Source: Apopatosoma sp963618495
GTDB lineage: Bacteria; Bacillota; Clostridia; Oscillospirales; CAG-272
Direction: 5' to 3'
DNA length: 64,000 nucleotides
Assembly (NCBI GenBank): GCA_963618495.1
Contig: CAVESF010000008.1
Coordinates: 3,489-67,488 of the forward strand
The first letter of the stretch is position 1. Every line of letters begins with the position of its first letter. Positions 7,613 to 15,265 of the stretch are shown in pieces. The notes below the pieces were generated by a model. That model was not told the origin of the DNA. It did not search any database and worked only from the letters and a program-made list of their open reading frames with translations. A program made the position numbers and the translations under genes.

Positions 7613-8074
7613 TTATTTGCTGATTTCAGATAGATTTGCCTCATAGATTTCGGCATCCTCGTGCGGAAATTTATAGAAATCACGCCGCGTTCCTATCTTC
7701 AGAAAGCCGTGCTTTTCATAGAGATTTTTCGCGGCGGCATTTGATTGGCGCACATCGAGCGTTGCGCTCATTATGCCGTTTTCACGCGCCCAGCCGAGCA
7801 GAGAGACGAGAAGCCTGCTACCGACACCCTCCCTGCGATATGCCGCGTCAACAGCGACATTGCAGATATCCATCTCATCAATTACGAAAAATGCGTCGGC
7901 ATATCCCACGCATTTTTCCCCGTCGAAAGCGCAGAGGATGATGAAATCCTCGCGCGATGCCGCATCAAGCACGGCAATTTTACTCCATGCATTCTGCCCG
8001 AAGCACTGCGCTTCAATTTCGGCAATGCGGCATGCATTCTCCGCCGAAAAGGGGCGGATATCAATCTTTTTCAC
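7613..8074 (-). CDS. rimI: Ribosomal protein S18-alanine N-acetyltransferase RimI
   Basis: A 153-residue GNAT acetyltransferase. The acetyl-CoA loop RREGVGSRLL (about residues 80-89) and the strand-helix around LDVRQSNAAAKNLYEKHGF are characteristic of RimI, with the conserved Asn and Tyr near 110-118. Its position one gene upstream of tsaD supports RimI over a generic GNAT. The start overlaps the end of the upstream phosphatase gene by 14 bases. Confidence 0.88.
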   Translation of the reverse strand: MKKIDIRPFSAENACRIAEIEAQCFGQNAWSKIAVLDAASREDFIILCAFDGEKCVGYADAFFVIDEMDICNVAVDAAYRREGVGSRLLVSLLGWARENGIMSATLDVRQSNAAAKNLYEKHGFLKIGTRRDFYKFPHEDAEIYEANLSEISK

Positions 8075-8489
8075 TTAAAAGCAACTCCGTTATTCCCGCT
8101 TTTATCGCGTCATAGCACTGCGCCATCGCTTCATCGCCCGAAAAAAGCGGCATATTTATCTCTCCGAGAGAAACCACCTTGTCGGCACATTCTGGATATG
8201 CTTCCCTTATCACGCGGGCATAATCCTCACGCATGGCGACGACGATATCCGCCTCCTCCATGAGATAGCCCGAAAGCTGACGGGCGCGGTGAAGCCTGTG
8301 CAGATTTCCCGCAAGTCTGCGGTCGAGGATGCGGATGGCATAAGGCTCCATTGTGTCGCCGACAAAGGCATTCAACCCTGCCGACGAGGCGGCATATCGG
8401 TCGCCCGCCATATCCATCAGTATGTACTCCGCCATGGCGGAGCGGCATGTATTTGCCACGCAGACAAAAAGAACCTTTTTTCTGCTCAT
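8061..8489 (-). CDS. Low-molecular-weight protein-tyrosine/arginine phosphatase
   Basis: A 142-residue LMW phosphatase of the arsenate-reductase/PTP fold. The phosphate-binding loop CVANTCRS (C10 nucleophile, R16) follows the first beta strand as usual. The acid Asp normally found in a DP motif near residue 115 is not clear here (the region reads LGEINMPLFSG), so catalytic details may differ. In Bacillota such genes near tsaC/tsaD are often annotated as YwlE-type protein-arginine phosphatases, but the specificity residue cannot be assigned by eye. Its start overlaps the mrp stop by one base. Confidence 0.8.
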   Translation of the reverse strand: MSRKKVLFVCVANTCRSAMAEYILMDMAGDRYAASSAGLNAFVGDTMEPYAIRILDRRLAGNLHRLHRARQLSGYLMEEADIVVAMREDYARVIREAYPECADKVVSLGEINMPLFSGDEAMAQCYDAIKAGITELLLSEKD

Positions 8490-9340
8490 TATTCTGTTTC
8501 TTCTTCGTCGTGCACGCGGCAGGGCGTTGCCTCAACGGCATCTGCCACGGGAGCTATAGCGTCACCCTCGAAAAGCTCGATTGCGCCCTTGTCGCAAAGG
8601 TTTGCGAGCGCGGGGTCTATCGGCATCCTGGAGAGGACTGGAATATCATATTCCTTTGCCACCTCTTCGACATGGCTCTCTCCGAAGATATGAAGCTCCT
8701 TGCCGCAATCGGGACACTTTACATAGCTCATATTTTCCACTATGCCGATTATCGGTATATTCATAAGCTGTGCCATGCGGACAGCCTTGCCTACTATCAT
8801 GCTGACAAGCTCCTGCGGGCTTGTGACAATGATGATTCCGTCCAGCGGGAGCGACTGGAAAACCGTGAGCGGAACATCGCCTGTGCCTGGAGGGCAGTCA
8901 ACTACCATATAGTCAAGACTTCCCCATACGGCGTCCGTCCAGAACTGCTTTACGGTACCGGCGATGACGGGACCTCTCCATACAACGGGAGCGGAAGTGT
9001 CCTCAAGGAGCAGATTCAGACTGATGACCTCGATGCCCGTCTTTGTGGTCATGGGCATGATGCCGCCGAGCGGTGCCGCCTCGCAGTTACCCTTGAGTCC
9101 GAAAGCTTTCGGAATGGAGGGACCTGTGATATCGGCATCGAGTATACCTACGGAAAGCTCTCTGCGACGAAGCTCTGTCGCAAGCAGACTGCTGACCATC
9201 GATTTGCCTACGCCGCCCTTGCCGGAAACGACGCCTATAAGCTTGCCTACGCGGCTGTACTGATTTACCGCCTCAAACTGCGGCTTTCTCGAGCCGCAGG
9301 AAGCAGAGCATGTTGAACAATCATGTGTGCATTCTGACAT
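8489..9340 (-). CDS. mrp: Mrp/Nbp35-type iron-sulfur cluster carrier ATPase
   Basis: A 283-residue P-loop ATPase that assembles or transfers Fe-S clusters. The N-terminus carries a Cys cluster (C4, C8, C11, C15) like the N-terminal ferredoxin motif of Nbp35. The deviant Walker A GKGGVGKS lies at about residues 40-47, and the C-terminal CPDC pair near 217-220 binds the bridging cluster. Switch regions MVVDCPPGTGD are intact. It begins 31 bases after uxaC, so it is probably co-transcribed. An Fe-S carrier fits a genome with many Fe-S enzymes. Confidence 0.92.
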   Translation of the reverse strand: MSECTHDCSTCSASCGSRKPQFEAVNQYSRVGKLIGVVSGKGGVGKSMVSSLLATELRRRELSVGILDADITGPSIPKAFGLKGNCEAAPLGGIMPMTTKTGIEVISLNLLLEDTSAPVVWRGPVIAGTVKQFWTDAVWGSLDYMVVDCPPGTGDVPLTVFQSLPLDGIIIVTSPQELVSMIVGKAVRMAQLMNIPIIGIVENMSYVKCPDCGKELHIFGESHVEEVAKEYDIPVLSRMPIDPALANLCDKGAIELFEGDAIAPVADAVEATPCRVHDEEETE

Positions 9341-9371
9341 TTTTTATATTCCTCTTTTTTCTCTTATTTTA

Positions 9372-10829
9372 TCAAAGTATCGTGAATCCGAAGAAGTCCT
9401 TCGTATTATTATAACATATATCGCAGACCATCTGCGCGAGCCGCTCTATATCGAGCGGATATTCGCCGCGCTCCACATAGCCGCCGATAACGGAGCAAAA
9501 TATTCTCCTGAAATATTCATGGCGCGTATATGAAAGGAAGCTGCGCGAATCTGTCAGCATACCGATAAACTTGCCGAAAGCGGAAAGATTTGCGAGATTT
9601 TCCATCTGGGCACGCATACCGGCGATATTATCATTGAACCACCATGCGCTTCCGTGCTGCATTTTCGGCATGCACCAGTCAAAGCCCTCGGATTCCTCGC
9701 TCGTGTAGTTGAATGTGCCGGCAAGCGTTGCAAGCGCGGCATTGTCGGTCGGATTGAGCGAATAGAGTACCGTTTTCGGAAGTGCGCCCTCGGTATTGAG
9801 TGCGTCAAGCATGGCGGCAAGGTCTGCAATGCAGTTTTTGCCGTGAATCATATCGTAGCCCATATCGGCACCGAGTGCGTTTGTCATTGCGCTGTTTGCA
9901 CGGCGGAGCGTGCCGAAATGAATCTGCATTACCCAGCCGTTTCTTACATATTCCTTGCCGAAGAAGCGGATGAGCGCGCTCTTGTATATCGTAGCCATCT
10001 CTTCGCCGACGCTCTCGCCCGCAAGCGCGCGCTTGAGCACGACATCGGCGATGGCGACAGCCTGACCCGCTGTTTTGGTACTGTCGAATGTGACATAATT
10101 ATCGAAACCGTGGTCAGCCGTGCGGCAGCCGAGCGCCTTGAAAAGTGCGATTCTCTTAGATAGGACATCGCAGAGCGAAACAAAATCCTTTATTTCGTCC
10201 CCGGCAACCTCGGAAAGGTGCTTTATATAATTTGCGAAATCGGGCGCTGTAATATTCATGCATTTGTCGGGGCGGAACGCGGGAAGCACCTGAGTTTCAA
10301 AGCTCGTATCACTGCGCAGAGCGATGTGATATTCGAGATTGTCCGCGGGGTCGTCCGTCGTGCAGATAAGCTTGACATTCGATTTTTTTATGATGCCGCG
10401 CGCACTCATGGAAGGCTCCTCGAGCTTGTCACAGGTGAGTTGCCATACCTCATCGCAAGTATCGGGCGAAAGCACGCCGTAATAGCCGAAATAGCGCTGA
10501 AGCTCGAGATGAGTCCAGTGGTAGAGCGGATTGCCGATGAGATTCGGCATTGCGCTCGCATACGCACGGAATTTATCATAGTCGGAGGCGTCGCCCGTTA
10601 TCAGACGTTCTGCGATACCGCAGGCACGCATTGCTCTCCATTTATAGTGGTCGCCGTAGAGCCAGAGCTGCGTGATATTTTCATATCTCTTGTCCTCGGC
10701 TATCTCCTTTGGGCTGACATGACAATGGTAGTCGATTATCGGCATCTGCTCGGCATAGTTATGATAAAGCAGCTGAGCCACATCCGAATCAAGCAGAAAG
10801 TTTTCATCCATAAATTCTTTGATTTTCAT
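9372..10829 (-). CDS. uxaC: Uronate isomerase UxaC
   Basis: A 485-residue amidohydrolase-superfamily isomerase converting glucuronate/galacturonate to fructuronate/tagaturonate, the first cytosolic step of hexuronate use. The start is ATG at 10829, with GGAGAGGG upstream; a longer frame exists but lacks a ribosome site. Visible signatures are PIIDYHCHVSPKEIAED (metal-binding His pair), WTHLELQRYFG, and the C-terminal YTRHEYFRRI. No uxaA, uxaB or kdg genes are nearby, so the rest of the pathway must lie elsewhere. Expressed from the promoter at 10881-10909. Confidence 0.95.
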   Translation of the reverse strand: MKIKEFMDENFLLDSDVAQLLYHNYAEQMPIIDYHCHVSPKEIAEDKRYENITQLWLYGDHYKWRAMRACGIAERLITGDASDYDKFRAYASAMPNLIGNPLYHWTHLELQRYFGYYGVLSPDTCDEVWQLTCDKLEEPSMSARGIIKKSNVKLICTTDDPADNLEYHIALRSDTSFETQVLPAFRPDKCMNITAPDFANYIKHLSEVAGDEIKDFVSLCDVLSKRIALFKALGCRTADHGFDNYVTFDSTKTAGQAVAIADVVLKRALAGESVGEEMATIYKSALIRFFGKEYVRNGWVMQIHFGTLRRANSAMTNALGADMGYDMIHGKNCIADLAAMLDALNTEGALPKTVLYSLNPTDNAALATLAGTFNYTSEESEGFDWCMPKMQHGSAWWFNDNIAGMRAQMENLANLSAFGKFIGMLTDSRSFLSYTRHEYFRRIFCSVIGGYVERGEYPLDIERLAQMVCDICYNNTKDFFGFTIL

Positions 10830-10880
10830 TTTTCCCTCTCCTTTTATTCCCGAAATAGAAAAAACAGAGCTTTTTCTTAA

Positions 10881-10909
10881 ATTATACACTATACTTCATT
10901 TAATTGCAA
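10881..10909 (-). promoter_or_regulatory. Promoter of uxaC and following genes
   Basis: On the minus strand TTGCAA (10909-10904), 17 bases, TATAAT (10886-10881), about 52 bases upstream of the uxaC ATG. Confidence 0.7.
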
Positions 10910-10992
10910 GATTTTATCCGATTTTCCCGCAGAAATTTTCCGCAAAAAGCTCCCATGCGCACAAAAAAACAAAAAAATATCGGATTTTCCTC

Positions 10993-11021
10993 TTGCAAAA
11001 CGGGAAAAACTGTGTTATGAT
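10993..11021 (+). promoter_or_regulatory. Promoter of the T-box/pheST transcript
   Basis: TTGCAA (10993-10998), 17 bases, TATGAT (11016-11021). Transcription should begin near 11028, just ahead of the T-box leader. Confidence 0.7.
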
Positions 11022-11051
11022 ATTATCGTATAAGAAAAATGCTGTGAAAAA

Positions 11052-11277
11052 GTGGCGTTTGCCCGTCATATGTGCGGAAAAGAGAGACCCGTCATCGGCT
11101 GAAAGCGGGTTCGCATATGAGCAGACCGCCTTTCGCTTTGGAGCTTTTGCCGTGAAAAACAGTAGCGGCAGACGCAAGGCTCGCGTTATGAGTCTCAGAG
11201 TGCCCGCATATGCGGGAATTCGGGTGGTACCGCGGAATTTTATCTCCGTCCCTTTTTCGGGGCGGAGATTTTTTATT
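11052..11277 (+). promoter_or_regulatory. T-box riboswitch leader for pheST (specifier TTC, Phe)
   Basis: The T-box sequence GGGTGGTACCGCGG (11222-11235) is unmistakable. Upstream, stem I contains AGAGAG (11081-11086), a distal stem CCCG/CGGG, and on the 3' side of the specifier loop TTC (11110-11112), just before a closing helix made by CATATG at 11067-11072 and 11114-11119. A stem III-like perfect hairpin CCCGCATATGCGGG lies at 11203-11216. TTC is a phenylalanine codon, matching the genes controlled. Uncharged tRNA-Phe should stabilise the antiterminator and allow pheST expression. Confidence 0.9.
11241..11277 (+). terminator. T-box regulated terminator
   Basis: ATCTCCGTCCC (11242-11252) pairs with GGGGCGGAGAT (11259-11269), followed by TTTTTTATTTT. 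Its ascending arm lies directly after the T-box, so terminator and antiterminator are mutually exclusive. Confidence 0.9.
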
Positions 11278-11334
11278 TTCCCGCCGTATTTTCGCGCATT
11301 GAATTTCATTATAATAATTTCGGAGGAATACAAA

Positions 11335-12348
11335 ATGAGAAAGCTGCTTGAAGAAATAAGAAAAAAAGCAGAAAGCGAGCTTGATTCCGGTGCCGATGCG
11401 GAGAGCATCCGTATCAAATATCTCGGAAAAAAAGGCGAGCTGACAGCTGTGCTCCGCCAGATGGGTTCGCTCTCCGCCGAAGAGCGCCCCGTGATAGGCG
11501 GTCTTGCAAACGAAGTGCGCACATATATTGAGGAGCGCATAGCAAAGAGAGCGGACGAGCTGAAGAATGCGGCTCTTCGCGCAAAGCTTGCGTCCGAGAA
11601 GCTCGATGTCACCGTTCCAGGGACTCCCTCGGCTGATTTCGGTCGTCGCCATCCCCTTGCGCAGACAGAGGAGCTGATGCGCGATGTATTTATCGGCATG
11701 GGCTTCACGATAGCGGAAGGGCCTGAGGTAGAATACGACTACTACAATTTTGAGGCGCTCAATCTGCCGAAAAACCACCCTGCAAGAGATACGCAGGATA
11801 CATTCTATATCACTGATAATATACTTCTGCGCTCGCAGACATCTCCTGTTCAGGTCCGCGCCATGGAGCAGAGCAAGCCGCCGATACGCATCATATCTCC
11901 CGGCAGAGTTTACCGTGCCGACCCCGCAGACGCTACGCATTCGCCTATTTTCCATCAGATGGAGGGTCTTGTCGTGGACAAGGGCATCACAATGGGCGAC
12001 CTCAAGGCTACGCTTGAGCTTTTCGCGCAGAAGATGTTCGGTCCGGAGACAAAAATCCGCTTCCGTCCGCATCACTTCCCTTTCACGGAGCCTTCTGCTG
12101 AAGTCGATGTTTCCTGCTTCGTATGCGGCGGTGAGGGTTGCCGCGTATGCAAGGGCGAAGGCTGGATAGAGATACTCGGCGCAGGCATGGTTCATCCTTT
12201 CGTGCTCTCAAACTGCGGCATCGACCCCGAGGTTTATTCCGGCTTTGCTTTCGGCATGGGCATAGAGAGAATCACCATGTGCCGCTATGGCATGGATGAC
12301 CTCCGCCTCCTCTACGACAACGATATGCGCTTCCTCAGCCAGTTCTGA
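11335..12348 (+). CDS. pheS: Phenylalanyl-tRNA synthetase alpha subunit
   Basis: A 337-residue class II aminoacyl-tRNA synthetase alpha chain. The start is ATG at 11335 behind GGAGG (11322-11326); longer upstream frames would run through the T-box. Motif 2 region (SPGRVYRADPADATH), the substrate loop HQMEGL and motif 3 (GFAFGMGIERITM) are intact. The extra Cys pairs in CFVCGGEGCRVC are seen in many bacterial PheS. The N-terminal coiled-coil is present. The next gene, pheT, follows after 20 bases. Confidence 0.97.
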   Translation: MRKLLEEIRKKAESELDSGADAESIRIKYLGKKGELTAVLRQMGSLSAEERPVIGGLANEVRTYIEERIAKRADELKNAALRAKLASEKLDVTVPGTPSADFGRRHPLAQTEELMRDVFIGMGFTIAEGPEVEYDYYNFEALNLPKNHPARDTQDTFYITDNILLRSQTSPVQVRAMEQSKPPIRIISPGRVYRADPADATHSPIFHQMEGLVVDKGITMGDLKATLELFAQKMFGPETKIRFRPHHFPFTEPSAEVDVSCFVCGGEGCRVCKGEGWIEILGAGMVHPFVLSNCGIDPEVYSGFAFGMGIERITMCRYGMDDLRLLYDNDMRFLSQF

Positions 12349-12368
12349 GAGAAAGGTAGGTAAAAGAT

Positions 12369-14819
12369 ATGATTTTATCAATGAAATGGCTTTCCGACTT
12401 CGTTGATTGCTCGGATATAAATATAAAGAAATATTGCGACAGAATGACCGATACAGGCTCCAAAGTCGAAGGCTATGAGCTTCTCGGCGAAGAGATAGAA
12501 AATGTCCGCGTAGGTCTGATAAAAAAGATTGAGCAGCATCCCGATGCGGAGCGCCTCGTCATCTGTCAGGTTGATATGGGCAGCCGTATGCTCCAGATTG
12601 TAACGGCAGCAAAGAATGTTTTCGAGGGCGCTTATGTTCCCGTAGCCATGTCTCCCGAGGGAGAAAAGACAGTAGCCAAGCTAGCGCACGGTGTGGAGAT
12701 AAAGACAGGCAAGCTCCGCGGCGTTGTTTCCGAGGGAATGTTCTGCTCCATAGAGGAGCTGGGACTCACCACGCACGATATGCCTTTCGCCGCGACAGAC
12801 GGCATCCTCATACTCAATGACGAAAATCTCGACGGCAGAACCTTTGCCCCGGGCGATGACATACGCGATGTTCTCGGTATGCGCGATACGGCTGTGGAAT
12901 TTGAAATTACGCCGAACCGCCCCGATTGCCTTTCCGTCATCGGTCTTGCGAGAGAAAGCGCGGCAAGCTTTGACCGCCACCTCACGCTTCCCATGCCGAA
13001 AGTCACCGAGTCGGGCGACGATATAAAAAATTATCTCGACGTCTCTATTTCCGATACGGAAAAGTGCATGCGTTACAGTGCGCGCGTTATAAAGAATGTA
13101 AAGATTGCTCCTTCTCCGCTCTGGCTGAGAATGCGTCTGCGCGCAAGCGGCGTCCGCCCGATAAACAATATCGTCGATATCACAAACTATGTAATGCTCG
13201 AATATGGTCAGCCCATGCATGCATTTGATTATTCCTGCCTCACAGGAAAGAAAATAGATGTGCGCACAGCAGGCGATAAGGAAGAATTCGTCACTCTCGA
13301 CAATAACAAGCGCGAGCTTACTTCCGATATGCTCGTGATTGCGGACAGCGTGCGTCCCGTCGCCATTGCAGGCGTAATGGGCGGCGCAAACAGCGAGATA
13401 GAAGATAATACAAACACAGTCGTTTTCGAATCCGCCGCTTTCCTCGGAAGCTCCGTCCGCGTAACGGCAAAAAAGCTGAATATGCGCACGGAAAGCTCCG
13501 CCCGCTTTGAAAAGGGACTTGACTACGAGCAGACAGTCGCCGCTCTCGAGCGCGCCTGCGAACTTGTGACAATGCTCGGCGCGGGAGAAGTCGTAAACGG
13601 AATGATAGATGTTTACCCGCATAAAAAAGAAATCTCCACGGTAAAATTCGAGCCGGAAAGAATGAATCGCTTCCTCGGAATCAATATCACGAGAGAAGAA
13701 ATGGTAAAGATTCTCGAAAAGCTTGATTTCAGGGTAGATGGCGATACGATAACGGTTCCTTCCTATCGTGACGATGTCCGCATGATGAACGATGTGGCGG
13801 AAGAAGTCGTCCGTATCTACGGCTACAACGAAATAGAGTCCGGCACGATGACAGTTCCCATGCTCGTTGGCGGTCTTACCGAAGAGCAGAAATTCAAAAA
13901 GGACCTAAATAATCTCCTCTGCGGCTTCGGTCTCTGGGAGATATGGACATATTCTTTCATGTCGGCAAAGCTCTATGATAAGATAGGTCTTGCCGCAGAT
14001 GACCCGCGTAGAAAATCCGTCGAGATAATGAATCCTTTCGGTGAGGATACAAAGACCATGCGCACCGTTGCTCTTCCCTCCATGCTCTCCATCCTTGAGC
14101 TGAACTGCAAAAACAAGAGTGCCGAAAATGCCGCTTTCTATGAACTGGCAAAGGTATTTATCCCGCGCGAGGGCGTAGTTACAAACATTCACGGACTCGA
14201 GGGCGTTCTCCCCGATGAAAGAATAAAGATAAGCATCGGTCTCTATAATGCAGGCGATTTCTACAGAATGAAAGGCATCTGCGAAGGCATACTCAAATTT
14301 GCCGGAATTGAAAACGCTTCATATAAGGCAAATGCAAATGAGCCGACATTCCATCCTGGCAGATGCGCCGATATCTTTGCTTCCGACGGCATCCGTCTCG
14401 GAACATTCGGCGAGCTTCATCCGATAATCGCAAAGGAAAATTACGGCTTCGATGCTCCCGTAATGCTTGCGGAACTTGATTTCGCAGAAATATTCGCTCA
14501 TGCGAGAAAGACCTGCAAATATCGCCCGATTCCGAAATTCCCCGCTACGACAAGAGACTTCTCATTCGTATGCGATGAAAATATCGAAGTCGGCACGATT
14601 GAGGACGTTATGCGTGCAAGCGGCGTGAAGCTTATCGAAGGTATCAAACTCTTTGATGTATACAAGGGCGCGCAGCTTCCCGCAGGCAAGAAGAGCGTTT
14701 CGTTCTCCGTTTCGCTCCGCGCTCCCGACCGTACTCTCACGGTAGAGGAAGCCGATAAGGCGGCAAAGAAGATTCTCTCCGCCATCGAGCACGAACTCGG
14801 CATCACAATAAGACAGTAA
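12369..14819 (+). CDS. pheT: Phenylalanyl-tRNA synthetase beta subunit
   Basis: An 816-residue beta chain of full family length. Order of domains: EMAP-like tRNA-binding region (about 40-155), B3/B4 editing region (about 210-370, with the conserved PINNIVDITNYVM), B5 DNA-binding-like domain (about 400-470), the catalytic-like core (about 480-700) and a C-terminal FDX-ACB anticodon-binding domain (about 720-815, PKFPATTRDFSF). It forms an alpha2-beta2 enzyme with PheS and charges tRNA-Phe; the operon is under T-box control. Confidence 0.97.
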   Translation: MILSMKWLSDFVDCSDINIKKYCDRMTDTGSKVEGYELLGEEIENVRVGLIKKIEQHPDAERLVICQVDMGSRMLQIVTAAKNVFEGAYVPVAMSPEGEKTVAKLAHGVEIKTGKLRGVVSEGMFCSIEELGLTTHDMPFAATDGILILNDENLDGRTFAPGDDIRDVLGMRDTAVEFEITPNRPDCLSVIGLARESAASFDRHLTLPMPKVTESGDDIKNYLDVSISDTEKCMRYSARVIKNVKIAPSPLWLRMRLRASGVRPINNIVDITNYVMLEYGQPMHAFDYSCLTGKKIDVRTAGDKEEFVTLDNNKRELTSDMLVIADSVRPVAIAGVMGGANSEIEDNTNTVVFESAAFLGSSVRVTAKKLNMRTESSARFEKGLDYEQTVAALERACELVTMLGAGEVVNGMIDVYPHKKEISTVKFEPERMNRFLGINITREEMVKILEKLDFRVDGDTITVPSYRDDVRMMNDVAEEVVRIYGYNEIESGTMTVPMLVGGLTEEQKFKKDLNNLLCGFGLWEIWTYSFMSAKLYDKIGLAADDPRRKSVEIMNPFGEDTKTMRTVALPSMLSILELNCKNKSAENAAFYELAKVFIPREGVVTNIHGLEGVLPDERIKISIGLYNAGDFYRMKGICEGILKFAGIENASYKANANEPTFHPGRCADIFASDGIRLGTFGELHPIIAKENYGFDAPVMLAELDFAEIFAHARKTCKYRPIPKFPATTRDFSFVCDENIEVGTIEDVMRASGVKLIEGIKLFDVYKGAQLPAGKKSVSFSVSLRAPDRTLTVEEADKAAKKILSAIEHELGITIRQ

Positions 14820-14827
14820 AAGAATGG

Positions 14828-14866
14828 AATCCCCCGAAAGCCTTGTGCCATCGGGGGATTTTCTAT
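14828..14866 (+). terminator. Intrinsic terminator after pheT
   Basis: AATCCCCCGA (14828-14837) pairs with TCGGGGGATT (14851-14860), followed by TTCTATTTT. Confidence 0.85.
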
Positions 14867-14899
14867 TTTATACAAAGGTATATTTTCTCTTTTTGTATG

Positions 14900-14931
14900 C
14901 AAAAAGGCAGACGTTTTCACGCCTGCCTTTC
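14900..14931 (-). terminator. Intrinsic terminator of the mdh-fum-hdr-flx-frd operon
   Basis: On the minus strand AAAGGCAGGCGT pairs with ACGTCTGCCTTT and runs into TTTGC. It sits about 14 bases after the stop of the last operon gene. Confidence 0.8.
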
Positions 14932-14944
14932 GCTTTACATTCTC

Positions 14945-15250
14945 TTATTTTGCCTGTGCGTCGGCAAGTTCATCGAGCTTCTTATTTCTGAAATAGAGCG
15001 CAACATCTATAGAGATTTCTATGAAATTGAGCACATAGAAGAAGAAACTGAGATAGAAGAGGAAGCCGGAGGCTCCGCCTACTGTCTGTATAATCTTTCT
15101 CGTGATGCCGCATGCATAGCCTATGAGCAGGAAAACCTCAAAGAAAAGGCTCTTGCCCTTTGCCGTGCGCGAAACGAGTGATTTTCTTATCGAAATAGGC
15201 CATGAAAGACCGAAACAGAATATTGTCAAAGCCTCAAGTAAATCTACCAT
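14945..15250 (-). CDS. Small PQ-loop-like membrane protein, unknown function
   Basis: A 101-residue protein with three hydrophobic segments (about 5-20, 35-55, 60-85). The segment GLSWPISIRKSLVSRTAKGKS resembles the first helix and loop of PQ-loop/SemiSWEET-type proteins, but the protein is too short and the motif too partial for a firm family call. It is the last gene before the operon terminator, 15 bases after frdA, so it is transcribed with the fumarate reductase genes. It is not a cytochrome b-type FrdC anchor: no haem-ligand histidines are visible. Function unknown. Confidence 0.6.
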   Translation of the reverse strand: MVDLLEALTIFCFGLSWPISIRKSLVSRTAKGKSLFFEVFLLIGYACGITRKIIQTVGGASGFLFYLSFFFYVLNFIEISIDVALYFRNKKLDELADAQAK

Positions 15251-15265
15251 TATTAAACACCTTCT

